A stretch of 6,597 bases of DNA from positions 1 to 6,597 of the forward strand of contig JAFZOE010000107.1 in assembly GCA_017552845.1 (NCBI GenBank), written 5' to 3'. The translations under genes were made by a program, and so were the position numbers. The DNA comes from Clostridia bacterium (GTDB lineage: Bacteria; Bacillota; Clostridia; Oscillospirales; Acutalibacteraceae). Positions 1 through 6,095 of the stretch are shown here, in pieces (position 1 is the stretch's first letter; each line of letters starts with the position of its first letter). The notes under the pieces were generated by a model, which did no database searches, was not told the DNA's origin, and saw nothing but the letters and a program-made list of their open reading frames with translations.

Positions 1-1
1 G

Positions 2-1288
2 GCGGAGGCGCTGAGGAACGGCGCCGCTGCCGTAGTGGTGTCTCAGGATATGGGGCTTTCCAATCAGATTATTTGTGAGAATACGAGAAGCGCCTATACC
101 CTGCTCTGCTCCGCGTTTTATTCACACCCTGAAAGAAAGCTGAAAATCATCGGCATCACCGGCACAAACGGCAAGACCACAACCGCTTTTGTCATCCGCT
201 CATCGCTTGAGGCGATGGGACATAAAACAGGGATGATAGGCACGGTCAAGAATGTGCTCGGAAACGGCATTGAAGTTCCGGCCGCGCTGACAACCCCCGA
301 TCCTTTTGAACTCTTTTCGCTCTTTGAAAAGATGGCTGAAAACGGCTGCGAATACTGCGTGATGGAAGTCAGCTCCCAGGCGCTTGATCAGCGCAGGGTT
401 GACGGAATTCATTTTGACTGCGCGGTATTCACAAATCTCACTCAGGATCATCTTGACTATCACGAAACATTTGAAAACTACAAGGCCGCAAAGCACATGC
501 TCTTTGAGAATGCTTCCGTCGGCATATTCAATATTGACGACGAAGCGGCGGAATACATGATGAGCAATACCCCCTGCCGCAAAGTTACCTATTCCGCGAA
601 TGAGAATACGACCGATTATTCGGCAAAGAATATCCGCCTCACGGCATCGGGCGTTAAGTATGAGCTTGTCAGCAACAGCAATATCGGCAGAATAAGCTTC
701 CGTGTGCCCGGCAAATTCAGCGTATATAATTCAATGTGCGCCGCGGTCTGCATGATAGAGCTCGGTATGGATTTCACTCAGACCGTCGAGGCCGTTTCGG
801 ACTGCGCGGGCGTTCCCGGCAGAATGGAAATAGTTGAAACAGATACACCCTATACGGTTCTTATAGATTACGCACACACTCCCGACAGCCTGCAGAATGC
901 GATTGTCACGCTCAAGGAGGTCACTCCCGGCAGAGTTATCGCGGTATTCGGCTGCGGCGGAGACAGGGATAAGACAAAGCGCCCGATTATGGGCGAAATC
1001 GGCACCACACTCGCAGACGTGGCCGTTATAACCTCGGATAATCCGAGAAGTGAGGATCCCGATGAAATCATAAAGGATATTCTCGCGGGCGTTTCAAAGC
1101 ATCCCAATGCAAAGGTCATTGTCGACGCGGACCGCACAGAGGCAATCGGGAAGGCGCTTGAAATCGCCGAGGAGAACGATGTTATCCTGCTAGCGGGCAA
1201 GGGCCACGAAACATATCAGATTCTCTCGACCGGCAAGATTCACTATGATGAGAGAGAAATAATCGCAAATCTCCTGAAACGAGGATAA
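2..1288 (+). CDS. murE: MurE, UDP-MurNAc-tripeptide synthetase, meso-DAP-adding (5' partial)
   Basis: Cytoplasmic Mur ligase that adds meso-diaminopimelate to UDP-MurNAc-L-Ala-D-Glu using ATP. The open frame runs in from the window edge at base 2 (AEALRNGAAAVV), so about 60 to 75 N-terminal residues are missing; the GTG at 35 is an internal valine, not the start. The 428 visible codons hold the rest of the family's usual ~480 to 500. Counting from the codon at 35: ATP P-loop GITGTNGKTTT (K47), NLTQDHLDYH, the lysine that is carbamylated in the family in YKAAKHMLF (K153), VPGRME, LIDYAHTPDSL, FGCGGDRDKTKRP, the amino-acid selecting motif DNPRSEDP (D335 to P342) and GKGHETYQ near the C-terminus. 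DNPR is the signature for meso-DAP; lysine-adding enzymes differ there. It ends 3 nt before murF, so the two are surely co-transcribed. Identity is firm; substrate choice is inferred from the motif. Confidence 0.97.
   Translation, partial: AEALRNGAAAVVVSQDMGLSNQIICENTRSAYTLLCSAFYSHPERKLKIIGITGTNGKTTTAFVIRSSLEAMGHKTGMIGTVKNVLGNGIEVPAALTTPDPFELFSLFEKMAENGCEYCVMEVSSQALDQRRVDGIHFDCAVFTNLTQDHLDYHETFENYKAAKHMLFENASVGIFNIDDEAAEYMMSNTPCRKVTYSANENTTDYSAKNIRLTASGVKYELVSNSNIGRISFRVPGKFSVYNSMCAAVCMIELGMDFTQTVEAVSDCAGVPGRMEIVETDTPYTVLIDYAHTPDSLQNAIVTLKEVTPGRVIAVFGCGGDRDKTKRPIMGEIGTTLADVAVITSDNPRSEDPDEIIKDILAGVSKHPNAKVIVDADRTEAIGKALEIAEENDVILLAGKGHETYQILSTGKIHYDEREIIANLLKRG
1281..1285 (+). promoter_or_regulatory. 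Ribosome binding site of murF
   Basis: GAGGA lies 6 nt before the murF ATG and inside the last codons of murE. It is a moderate Shine-Dalgarno match. With the stop of murE 3 nt from the start of murF, translational coupling is likely. It supports ATG 1292 as the murF start. Confidence 0.7.
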
Positions 1289-1291
1289 TAA

Positions 1292-2653
1292 ATGATACCC
1301 CTGACTTTCAAAGAGGCTGCCCGTGCAGTCGGCTCGGTCTCCCCGCTCGAGGGAAGCTTTACGGGCGTTTGCACGGATACTAGAAAAATCAACCCCGGCT
1401 GTCTTTTCATCGCCCTTAAAGGCGAAAGATTCGACGGCAATGAATTCGCAGTAAAAGCTGTTGAAGAAGGCGCTCTCTGCGCCGTTGTTGACAGGGACTG
1501 CGGCCTCGGAGACAGACAGATTATAGTTGAAAATACGGGCAAGGCGCTTCTCGACCTCGCCGGATATTACAGATCGCTCTTTGATATAAAAGTTGTCGGA
1601 GTCACAGGCTCAGTAGGAAAAACGACAACGAAAGAAATGATTCACGCGGTTCTTTCCGCGAAATACGACACCCTCAAGAACGAGGGCAATCTCAATAATG
1701 AAATCGGCGTTCCCCTCACCCTCTTCAATCTCGAAAAGCATCACGAAGCAGCAGTTATTGAAATGGGGATGAGCGGTTTCGGCGAAATTTCGAGGATGAC
1801 AAACGCAGTCAAACCCGATATCGCGGTTATATCGAATATCGGAGTTTCGCATATAGAAAAGCTCGGCTCGAGAGATGGAATTCTCAGAGCAAAGCTTGAA
1901 ATTCTCGAGGGTATGGCAGAGAACGCCCCCGTCATACTCAACGGCGACGATGATATGCTTATCAAGGCCGATACAGGCTCTCATCACGTCACCTATTACG
2001 GAATTCAGAATACCACGTGCGCTTACAAGGCGCTTGATATTACCTCCACAGATGTTGAAACTGAATTTGTCTGCAGTTTCAAGGGCGGCGCCGTAAAGGA
2101 ATGCCTACCCTTTACGGGCCGCCACAACATCTACAATGCACTCGCCGCTGTTGCATGCGGCAGAGCACTCGGCATTGAAGAGGCGGAGTCGCTTGCAGCT
2201 CTCAAGAATTACAAAACCACAGGCATGCGGCAGAGAATCAACCGCAGAAACGGCATTATCTTCATTGAAGACTGCTACAACGCGAGCCCCGATTCGCAGG
2301 CTGCTGCTATGTCCGTTCTCGGCAATATGAACGCCGCCAGAAAAATAGCCGTCACGGGCGATATGCTCGAGCTCGGCGATTACAGCGAAACGGCTCACCG
2401 CCTGGTCGGAAAATACGCGGCGGATAACAAAATCGATATCCTGCTGACCTACGGCAGCCAGTCGCTTTTCACAGCAGAAAGCGCCGCCGAAAACGGTCTG
2501 AAAAACATAAAATCATTTGATGACAAGGATGCGCTCAAAGATTACCTCGCTTCCCTGCTCAGAGAGGGCGATGCCGTTCTCTTCAAGGCGAGCAGAGGCA
2601 TGAAGCTCGAGGATGTAATCTACGGCATCTATGAAATACTCGATAACAGATAA
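1292..2653 (+). CDS. murF: MurF, UDP-MurNAc-tripeptide:D-Ala-D-Ala ligase
   Basis: Cytoplasmic ATP-dependent ligase that joins D-Ala-D-Ala to UDP-MurNAc-tripeptide, giving the pentapeptide precursor that MraY then loads on undecaprenyl phosphate. At 453 aa it has the full family length. Visible in order: N-terminal substrate domain with TDTRKINPGCLFIALKGERFDGN, P-loop VTGSVGKTTT (K110), EGNLNNEIGVPLTLF, EMGMSGFGEI, the central motif SNIGVSHIEKLGS, GRHNIYNALAA, and the C-terminal domain with DCYNASPDS (D327 to S335), GDMLELG (G356 to G362) and KASRGMK (K432 to K438). All are standard for MurF, as opposed to MurC, MurD or MurE. ATG 1292 is chosen because GAGGA sits 6 nt upstream and the N-terminus aligns with family starts. 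In many Firmicutes mraY follows directly; here ftsW does, 29 nt downstream. No damage is visible. Confidence 0.97.
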   Translation: MIPLTFKEAARAVGSVSPLEGSFTGVCTDTRKINPGCLFIALKGERFDGNEFAVKAVEEGALCAVVDRDCGLGDRQIIVENTGKALLDLAGYYRSLFDIKVVGVTGSVGKTTTKEMIHAVLSAKYDTLKNEGNLNNEIGVPLTLFNLEKHHEAAVIEMGMSGFGEISRMTNAVKPDIAVISNIGVSHIEKLGSRDGILRAKLEILEGMAENAPVILNGDDDMLIKADTGSHHVTYYGIQNTTCAYKALDITSTDVETEFVCSFKGGAVKECLPFTGRHNIYNALAAVACGRALGIEEAESLAALKNYKTTGMRQRINRRNGIIFIEDCYNASPDSQAAAMSVLGNMNAARKIAVTGDMLELGDYSETAHRLVGKYAADNKIDILLTYGSQSLFTAESAAENGLKNIKSFDDKDALKDYLASLLREGDAVLFKASRGMKLEDVIYGIYEILDNR

Positions 2654-2667
2654 AAAACAACCAGAAC

Positions 2668-2678
2668 AAAGGAGGTGA
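2668..2678 (+). promoter_or_regulatory. Very strong ribosome binding site of ftsW
   Basis: AAAGGAGGTGA, an 11-base match to the complement of the typical 16S rRNA 3' end, with the GGAGG core 7 nt before the ftsW ATG. It is the strongest such site in the window and fixes the ftsW start. It sits in the 29-nt murF-ftsW gap, which otherwise shows no promoter or terminator. Confidence 0.9.
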
Positions 2679-2682
2679 CGAT

Positions 2683-3936
2683 ATGGAGAATAACGGTCAG
2701 GTTCAGGCAAAGAAACCGTCAAAGTTCCGCCCGGTATGGGAAAAATATCTCAAGCCCGAGCTGTGGCAGACACTCAAGGGCCCTGCAGGCACATTGACGC
2801 TCGGTAAAAAATTCTTCAATCTTGCGGGCGGATTCGACATCACCTATTTCCTTATCGTCATAGGCCTCGTTGTTTTCGGCCTAGTCACTCATTATTCGGC
2901 TAGCTATCAGAATAAGAAACAGCTCGGCTTCGCAATTGCCGGAATAGTCCTTATGCTTATCATTTCAAATGTCAGCGTAAAGGTTTACCGCGAATATTCG
3001 GCATTATTCATCGGGATATGCATTATTCTGCTGTTTCTCGTTCTCACAAGGACGGACTACAACGGCACGCACCGCTGGCTCTTCTTCTTCCAGCCCTCCG
3101 AAATTGCAAAAATCGCGTTTATCATGTATCTCGCCTATCTTATGGATAAGTATAAGAAATTTCACGATACGACTCTTCAGTTCTGGATCTTCCTTTGCAT
3201 CACGGGATTCTTCGGAGTCATGCTCCTGCTTGAGAGCCATCTTTCGGGCGCGATTCTCTTCCTCTGTATGGGCTACGCCATGATGTGGTATGCGGGAATG
3301 CCCAAAAAGTGGTTTTTCATCATTACGGCAATTGTCGTTTTCTTCCTGCTTGTTATAATCTGGAAACCGAGAACCCTGCTTATGATTCCCGGCATAAAGG
3401 AATATCAGGTCAACCGTATCATTATCTGGAAAAAGATACTCGGAAACGGCGAAATCACCGCAAAGGAACGCATAAATGACGCGAGGCAGATTCTCCAGTC
3501 CCTTTACGGCATAGGCTCGGGCGGTCTCTTCGGAGTCGGCTTCGGCCAGAGCGGTCAGAAAGTCAGCAACCTTTCCGAAAAAGCGAACGACTTCATCTTT
3601 GCGGTCCTCGCGGAGGAAGGCGGTTTCATCGCCGCGGTATTTATGCTCTTCCTTTTCGGCTGGCTCGTATATCGCGGATTCAAAATTGCTCATCAGTCAA
3701 GAACATATTTCGGCGCTCTGCTCGTGCTCGGAATCAGCACTCAGATGGCGCTTCAGGTGCTTATAAATGTTGCGGTTGCGACCTCGGTCCTGCCGAATAC
3801 AGGCATATCCCTCCCCTTCTTCAGCGAAGGCGGCACTTCTCTCCTGTTCTCGCTCGCGAGTATGGGGCTTGTGCTCGGAGTTTCAAAGGATAAACGAAAA
3901 GAAAAACCGGAGGTAAAGGAAAATGCTGAAGGCTGA
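2683..3936 (+). CDS. ftsW: FtsW, SEDS-family septal peptidoglycan glycosyltransferase
   Basis: Polytopic membrane protein that polymerises lipid II into glycan strands at the septum, working with a class B penicillin-binding protein. 417 aa, about ten hydrophobic segments (near 53-71, 81-96, 105-122, 139-155, 166-183, 187-204, 209-226, 303-330, 343-366, 377-401). A basic cytoplasmic leader of about 50 residues precedes the first one. SEDS hallmarks: NGTHRWLFFFQPSEIAKIAF (W132 and QPSE), LLLESHLSGAIL, then the long extracytoplasmic loop IGSGGLFGVGFGQSGQK with LSEKANDFIFAVLAEEGG, where D303 sits at the position of the essential SEDS aspartate. PNTGISLPFFSEGGTSLL is near the C-terminus. Two usually conserved spots differ: S185 where proline is usual (EPHLSG/QPDLG) and E382 where SYGG is usual. 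The ATG is set by a near-perfect ribosome site. FtsW rather than RodA or SpoVE is inferred from its place beside murG and ftsQ; the sequence alone would not separate them surely. Confidence 0.92.
   Translation: MENNGQVQAKKPSKFRPVWEKYLKPELWQTLKGPAGTLTLGKKFFNLAGGFDITYFLIVIGLVVFGLVTHYSASYQNKKQLGFAIAGIVLMLIISNVSVKVYREYSALFIGICIILLFLVLTRTDYNGTHRWLFFFQPSEIAKIAFIMYLAYLMDKYKKFHDTTLQFWIFLCITGFFGVMLLLESHLSGAILFLCMGYAMMWYAGMPKKWFFIITAIVVFFLLVIIWKPRTLLMIPGIKEYQVNRIIIWKKILGNGEITAKERINDARQILQSLYGIGSGGLFGVGFGQSGQKVSNLSEKANDFIFAVLAEEGGFIAAVFMLFLFGWLVYRGFKIAHQSRTYFGALLVLGISTQMALQVLINVAVATSVLPNTGISLPFFSEGGTSLLFSLASMGLVLGVSKDKRKEKPEVKENAEG
3909..3913 (+). promoter_or_regulatory. Ribosome binding site of murG, inside ftsW
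   Basis: GGAGG ends 9 nt before the murG ATG, with a second purine run AAGGA (3916-3920) closer in. Both lie in the final codons of ftsW, so ribosomes finishing ftsW can restart on murG. Confidence 0.75.
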
Positions 3937-5047
3937 AAGAATTCTCATAGCTGCAGGCGGCACGGGCGGACATATCAATCCCGCGCTCGGCACTGCATCC
4001 TATATAAAAGATAAAAATCCTCAGGCGGAAATACTCTTTGTGGGAACAAAAGAAAAAATGGAATCAAAGCTTGTTCCCGCCGCAGGTTTCAATATTGAAT
4101 TCATTGATATTCAGGGCTTTTACCGTTCATTCAAGCCCGAGGATATAAAGCATAATCTTGTTACCCTCTCAAAGCTCCTGCGTTCATCCTCGCAGGCAAA
4201 AAAAATAATAAAGAGATTCAATCCGGATCTTGTTATCGGCTTCGGCGGATATGTCAGCGGCCCCGTCTTAAGAATGGCGGCAAAGCTGAAAATTCCGACC
4301 GCGATTCATGAGCAGAACGCCTTCCCGGGCGTTACAAACAAGGCTCTCGCCAAAAAAGTTGACAGAGTTATGCTCACCAACGAAAAAGCCGGCGAATATA
4401 TGAAGGCAAAGAATGCGCCTGTAGTAACCGGTCTGCCGATAAGAGGAGACATCCTCTCCTGCGACGAAGAGACGGCAAAGAAAGAGCTCGATCTCGGCGG
4501 TCTGCCTCTGATTCTCTCAATGGGCGGCTCGCTCGGTGCAAAGCCGGTAAACGACGCCGTTTTCGGTATGATAAAGGCAAAGTGCAACGATAACGACTGC
4601 GTGTTTCTTCATGCGACCGGCAAGAACGGAACTTCTTTTGCTCCCGACCTTGAAAAAGAGGGCATAAATCTCACTGAGCATAAGAATATACGCATTACCG
4701 AATATATAGATATTCCGAAATCCCTGCCTGCCGCGGATCTTGTAATCTGCCGCTCGGGCGCAAGCACGCTGAGCGAACTGCAGGCAACGGGCAAAGCTTC
4801 AATCCTCATCCCCTCTCCCTATGTCGCGGAGAATCATCAGTATCACAACGCTATGGCGCTTGTCAACAATAACGCGGCGCTGATAATAGAGGAAAAAGAC
4901 CTCACTCCCGAAAAACTGACGGAAACAGTCAATTCTCTGCTCGCAGACAGAGAGCGTCTTGCCGAAATCGGCAGAAACGCCAGAGCCATGGCGGTTATCG
5001 ACGCTACGGACAGAATATACAATACTCTCTGCGAACTGGTAAAATAA
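3923..5047 (+). CDS. murG: MurG, UDP-GlcNAc:lipid I N-acetylglucosaminyltransferase
   Basis: Peripheral membrane GT-B glycosyltransferase (family GT28) that transfers GlcNAc from UDP-GlcNAc to lipid I, producing lipid II on the cytoplasmic face. 374 aa, a usual length. N-terminal acceptor domain: glycine loop GGTGGHINPA (G12 to A21, with H17), second glycine loop GFGGYVSGP (G106 to P114), and HEQNAFPGVTNK from H129. C-terminal donor domain: MGGSLGA (M200 to A206), CRSGASTLSEL with E285 at the position that binds the UDP-GlcNAc ribose in E. coli MurG, and AENHQYHNA (N304 to A310) facing the donor sugar. Every catalytic-cleft motif is intact. The start codon overlaps the end of ftsW by 14 nt in another frame, and the stop codon touches the ftsQ ATG. 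It supplies the lipid II that FtsW uses. Confidence 0.98.
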   Translation: MLKAERILIAAGGTGGHINPALGTASYIKDKNPQAEILFVGTKEKMESKLVPAAGFNIEFIDIQGFYRSFKPEDIKHNLVTLSKLLRSSSQAKKIIKRFNPDLVIGFGGYVSGPVLRMAAKLKIPTAIHEQNAFPGVTNKALAKKVDRVMLTNEKAGEYMKAKNAPVVTGLPIRGDILSCDEETAKKELDLGGLPLILSMGGSLGAKPVNDAVFGMIKAKCNDNDCVFLHATGKNGTSFAPDLEKEGINLTEHKNIRITEYIDIPKSLPAADLVICRSGASTLSELQATGKASILIPSPYVAENHQYHNAMALVNNNAALIIEEKDLTPEKLTETVNSLLADRERLAEIGRNARAMAVIDATDRIYNTLCELVK

Positions 5048-6007
5048 ATGAATCAAAAAAACTACGACAACAAGGCCGCGCTCGCAAAAAAGCGAAAGCG
5101 CAGGCGCACCATTCTTCACAGCACTGTCGGAATTCTTATAATTTCGACGGTGCTGGTGGTGCTCTCTGTTGTCTTCTGCAGGGTTGCCAAATTCACGGTC
5201 ACGGGCGAGAGCCCCTATTCCCGCGAGGAGATAGTAAACTCCGTGAAAGCCTGCGAGGGCAGGAGCATGTTCCTGATAAAGACGGAAAAGCTCGAGGACC
5301 TCGTTGAATCCGCCCTGCCTTATACAGATAACGTCAAAGTCTCAAAGCAGTATCCGAGAGGGCTCAGAATCGAAGTGAGCACGGCAAAAAGAGCATTTGC
5401 GGTCGAGCTCTCAAAGAACTACTACGCCGTCACGAACGGCAAGCTCAAAGTTCTCGAGGCAACCGATAAGCTCCCCGAGGATACGGTTACGGTCAAGGGC
5501 AGACCGATTTCTTCCTATTCAGCAGGTCAGGTCCTCTCCTTCACGGGAAAGCCCGGCGATGACGCCATACGCGATGCGCTGATTGAAGTGGCTCAGGCCA
5601 TTGAGGATACGGCGCTCGAAGATATCAACATGATAAATATCAGAGACGAAAACAATATTTATCTTGTCTATGACAACAGAATCATCGTAAAAATCGGAAA
5701 GGCCGAAAACCTTGCAAATAAGCTTTCGCTTGCAAAGAAATCACTCGATGAAGAAAATAAGCTCTCCCCCGCCCAATACGGCGAGCTGGATGTAACCATA
5801 AACAAAAAGGCGGTCTTCGCTCCGGATGACTTAAAAGATCTTCCCGAACTCGTTGAATTCCTTGAGGAGCAGGAGCAAAGCGAAGAGGAAAGCGAAAATA
5901 ACGAAACCGGCGAAGAGCAGGCGGATGAATCATCCGAAACAGCGGAAACACCCGATAATTCAGCCGAAACAACAGCTGCAAATACGCAAATAAATAATTC
6001 TTTATAA
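5048..6007 (+). CDS. ftsQ: FtsQ/DivIB divisome protein with acidic C-terminal tail
   Basis: Single-pass membrane protein of the division complex; in the family it bridges FtsL/FtsB-like (DivIC) partners and the septal synthase. 319 aa. Layout: short cytoplasmic head ending in the very basic KKRKRRR (14-20), one membrane span about 22-44, an FtsQ-type POTRA domain about 49-111 (starting FTVTGESPYSREEI and ending YPRGLRIEV), a beta domain to about 265, then a low-complexity tail rich in Glu, Ser, Thr and Asn. Residues 273-307 hold 16 Asp/Glu, and no Lys or Arg occurs after K263. The ATG directly follows the murG stop codon, with no convincing Shine-Dalgarno sequence before it, so translation probably depends on coupling to murG. 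The next in-frame ATG would remove the membrane span, so this start is the best one. Identity comes from domain layout plus position between murG and ftsZ; sequence conservation in this family is low. divIB is the Gram-positive name. Confidence 0.88.
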   Translation: MNQKNYDNKAALAKKRKRRRTILHSTVGILIISTVLVVLSVVFCRVAKFTVTGESPYSREEIVNSVKACEGRSMFLIKTEKLEDLVESALPYTDNVKVSKQYPRGLRIEVSTAKRAFAVELSKNYYAVTNGKLKVLEATDKLPEDTVTVKGRPISSYSAGQVLSFTGKPGDDAIRDALIEVAQAIEDTALEDINMINIRDENNIYLVYDNRIIVKIGKAENLANKLSLAKKSLDEENKLSPAQYGELDVTINKKAVFAPDDLKDLPELVEFLEEQEQSEEESENNETGEEQADESSETAETPDNSAETTAANTQINNSL

Positions 6008-6014
6008 AAAATTG

Positions 6015-6043
6015 TTGAAATTTTATTATTTATATGATAATAT
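6015..6043 (+). promoter_or_regulatory. Probable sigma-A-type promoter for ftsZ (extended -10)
   Basis: TTGAAA (6015-6020, 5 of 6 to the -35 consensus) is followed after 17 nt by TAATAT (6038-6043, 4 of 6) with an extended -10 TG at 6035-6036. Transcription would start near 6050, giving a leader of about 45 nt. GATAAT (6036-6041, 5 of 6) with a 15-nt spacer is an alternative reading. The whole 88-nt gap is AT-rich, so chance matches are easy, but spacing and extended -10 together make a separate ftsZ promoter likely. Confidence 0.6.
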
Positions 6044-6047
6044 AAAT
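6028..6047. repeat. Perfect 8-bp AT inverted repeat over the ftsZ -10 region
   Basis: ATTTATAT (6028-6035) and its exact reverse complement ATATAAAT (6040-6047) flank a GATA loop. The repeat covers the presumed extended -10 element. The stem has no G or C, so it would be a weak RNA hairpin and is not a terminator. It could be a repressor site or a chance product of the base composition. A smaller 6-bp repeat, AAAATT and AATTTT (6008-6013, 6019-6024), overlaps the -35 box. Confidence 0.4.
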
Positions 6048-6081
6048 TAGTATTATGTCTCGAAATATCTAAATTTCTTTT

Positions 6082-6087
6082 GGAGGT
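6082..6087 (+). promoter_or_regulatory. Ribosome binding site of ftsZ
   Basis: GGAGGT lies 8 nt before ATG 6096, an ideal distance, in an otherwise AT-rich unstructured leader. It fixes the ftsZ start and fits high expression. Confidence 0.88.
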
Positions 6088-6095
6088 AAATATAA

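Noticed and set aside
35..1288. GTG at 35 as the true start of murE
   Set aside because: The frame is open to the window edge and the codons before it (GAAAVV) fit the conserved N-terminal domain of MurE, so the gene is simply cut by the window.
3004..3693. Long open frame of 229 codons on the minus strand inside ftsW
   Set aside because: It lies opposite the conserved core of ftsW, is rich in charged residues as expected from the antisense of hydrophobic codons, and shows no recognisable domain. It is best read as a shadow.
6008..6050. Rho-independent terminator after ftsQ
   Set aside because: The inverted repeats here have only A and T in their stems and no following U-run after a GC stem, so no intrinsic terminator can be supported.
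6062..6077. Small GAAAT/ATTTC inverted repeat in the ftsZ leader as a riboswitch or regulatory hairpin
   Set aside because: A five-base AT-rich stem is too weak and too likely by chance in this leader, which is also too short for a riboswitch.
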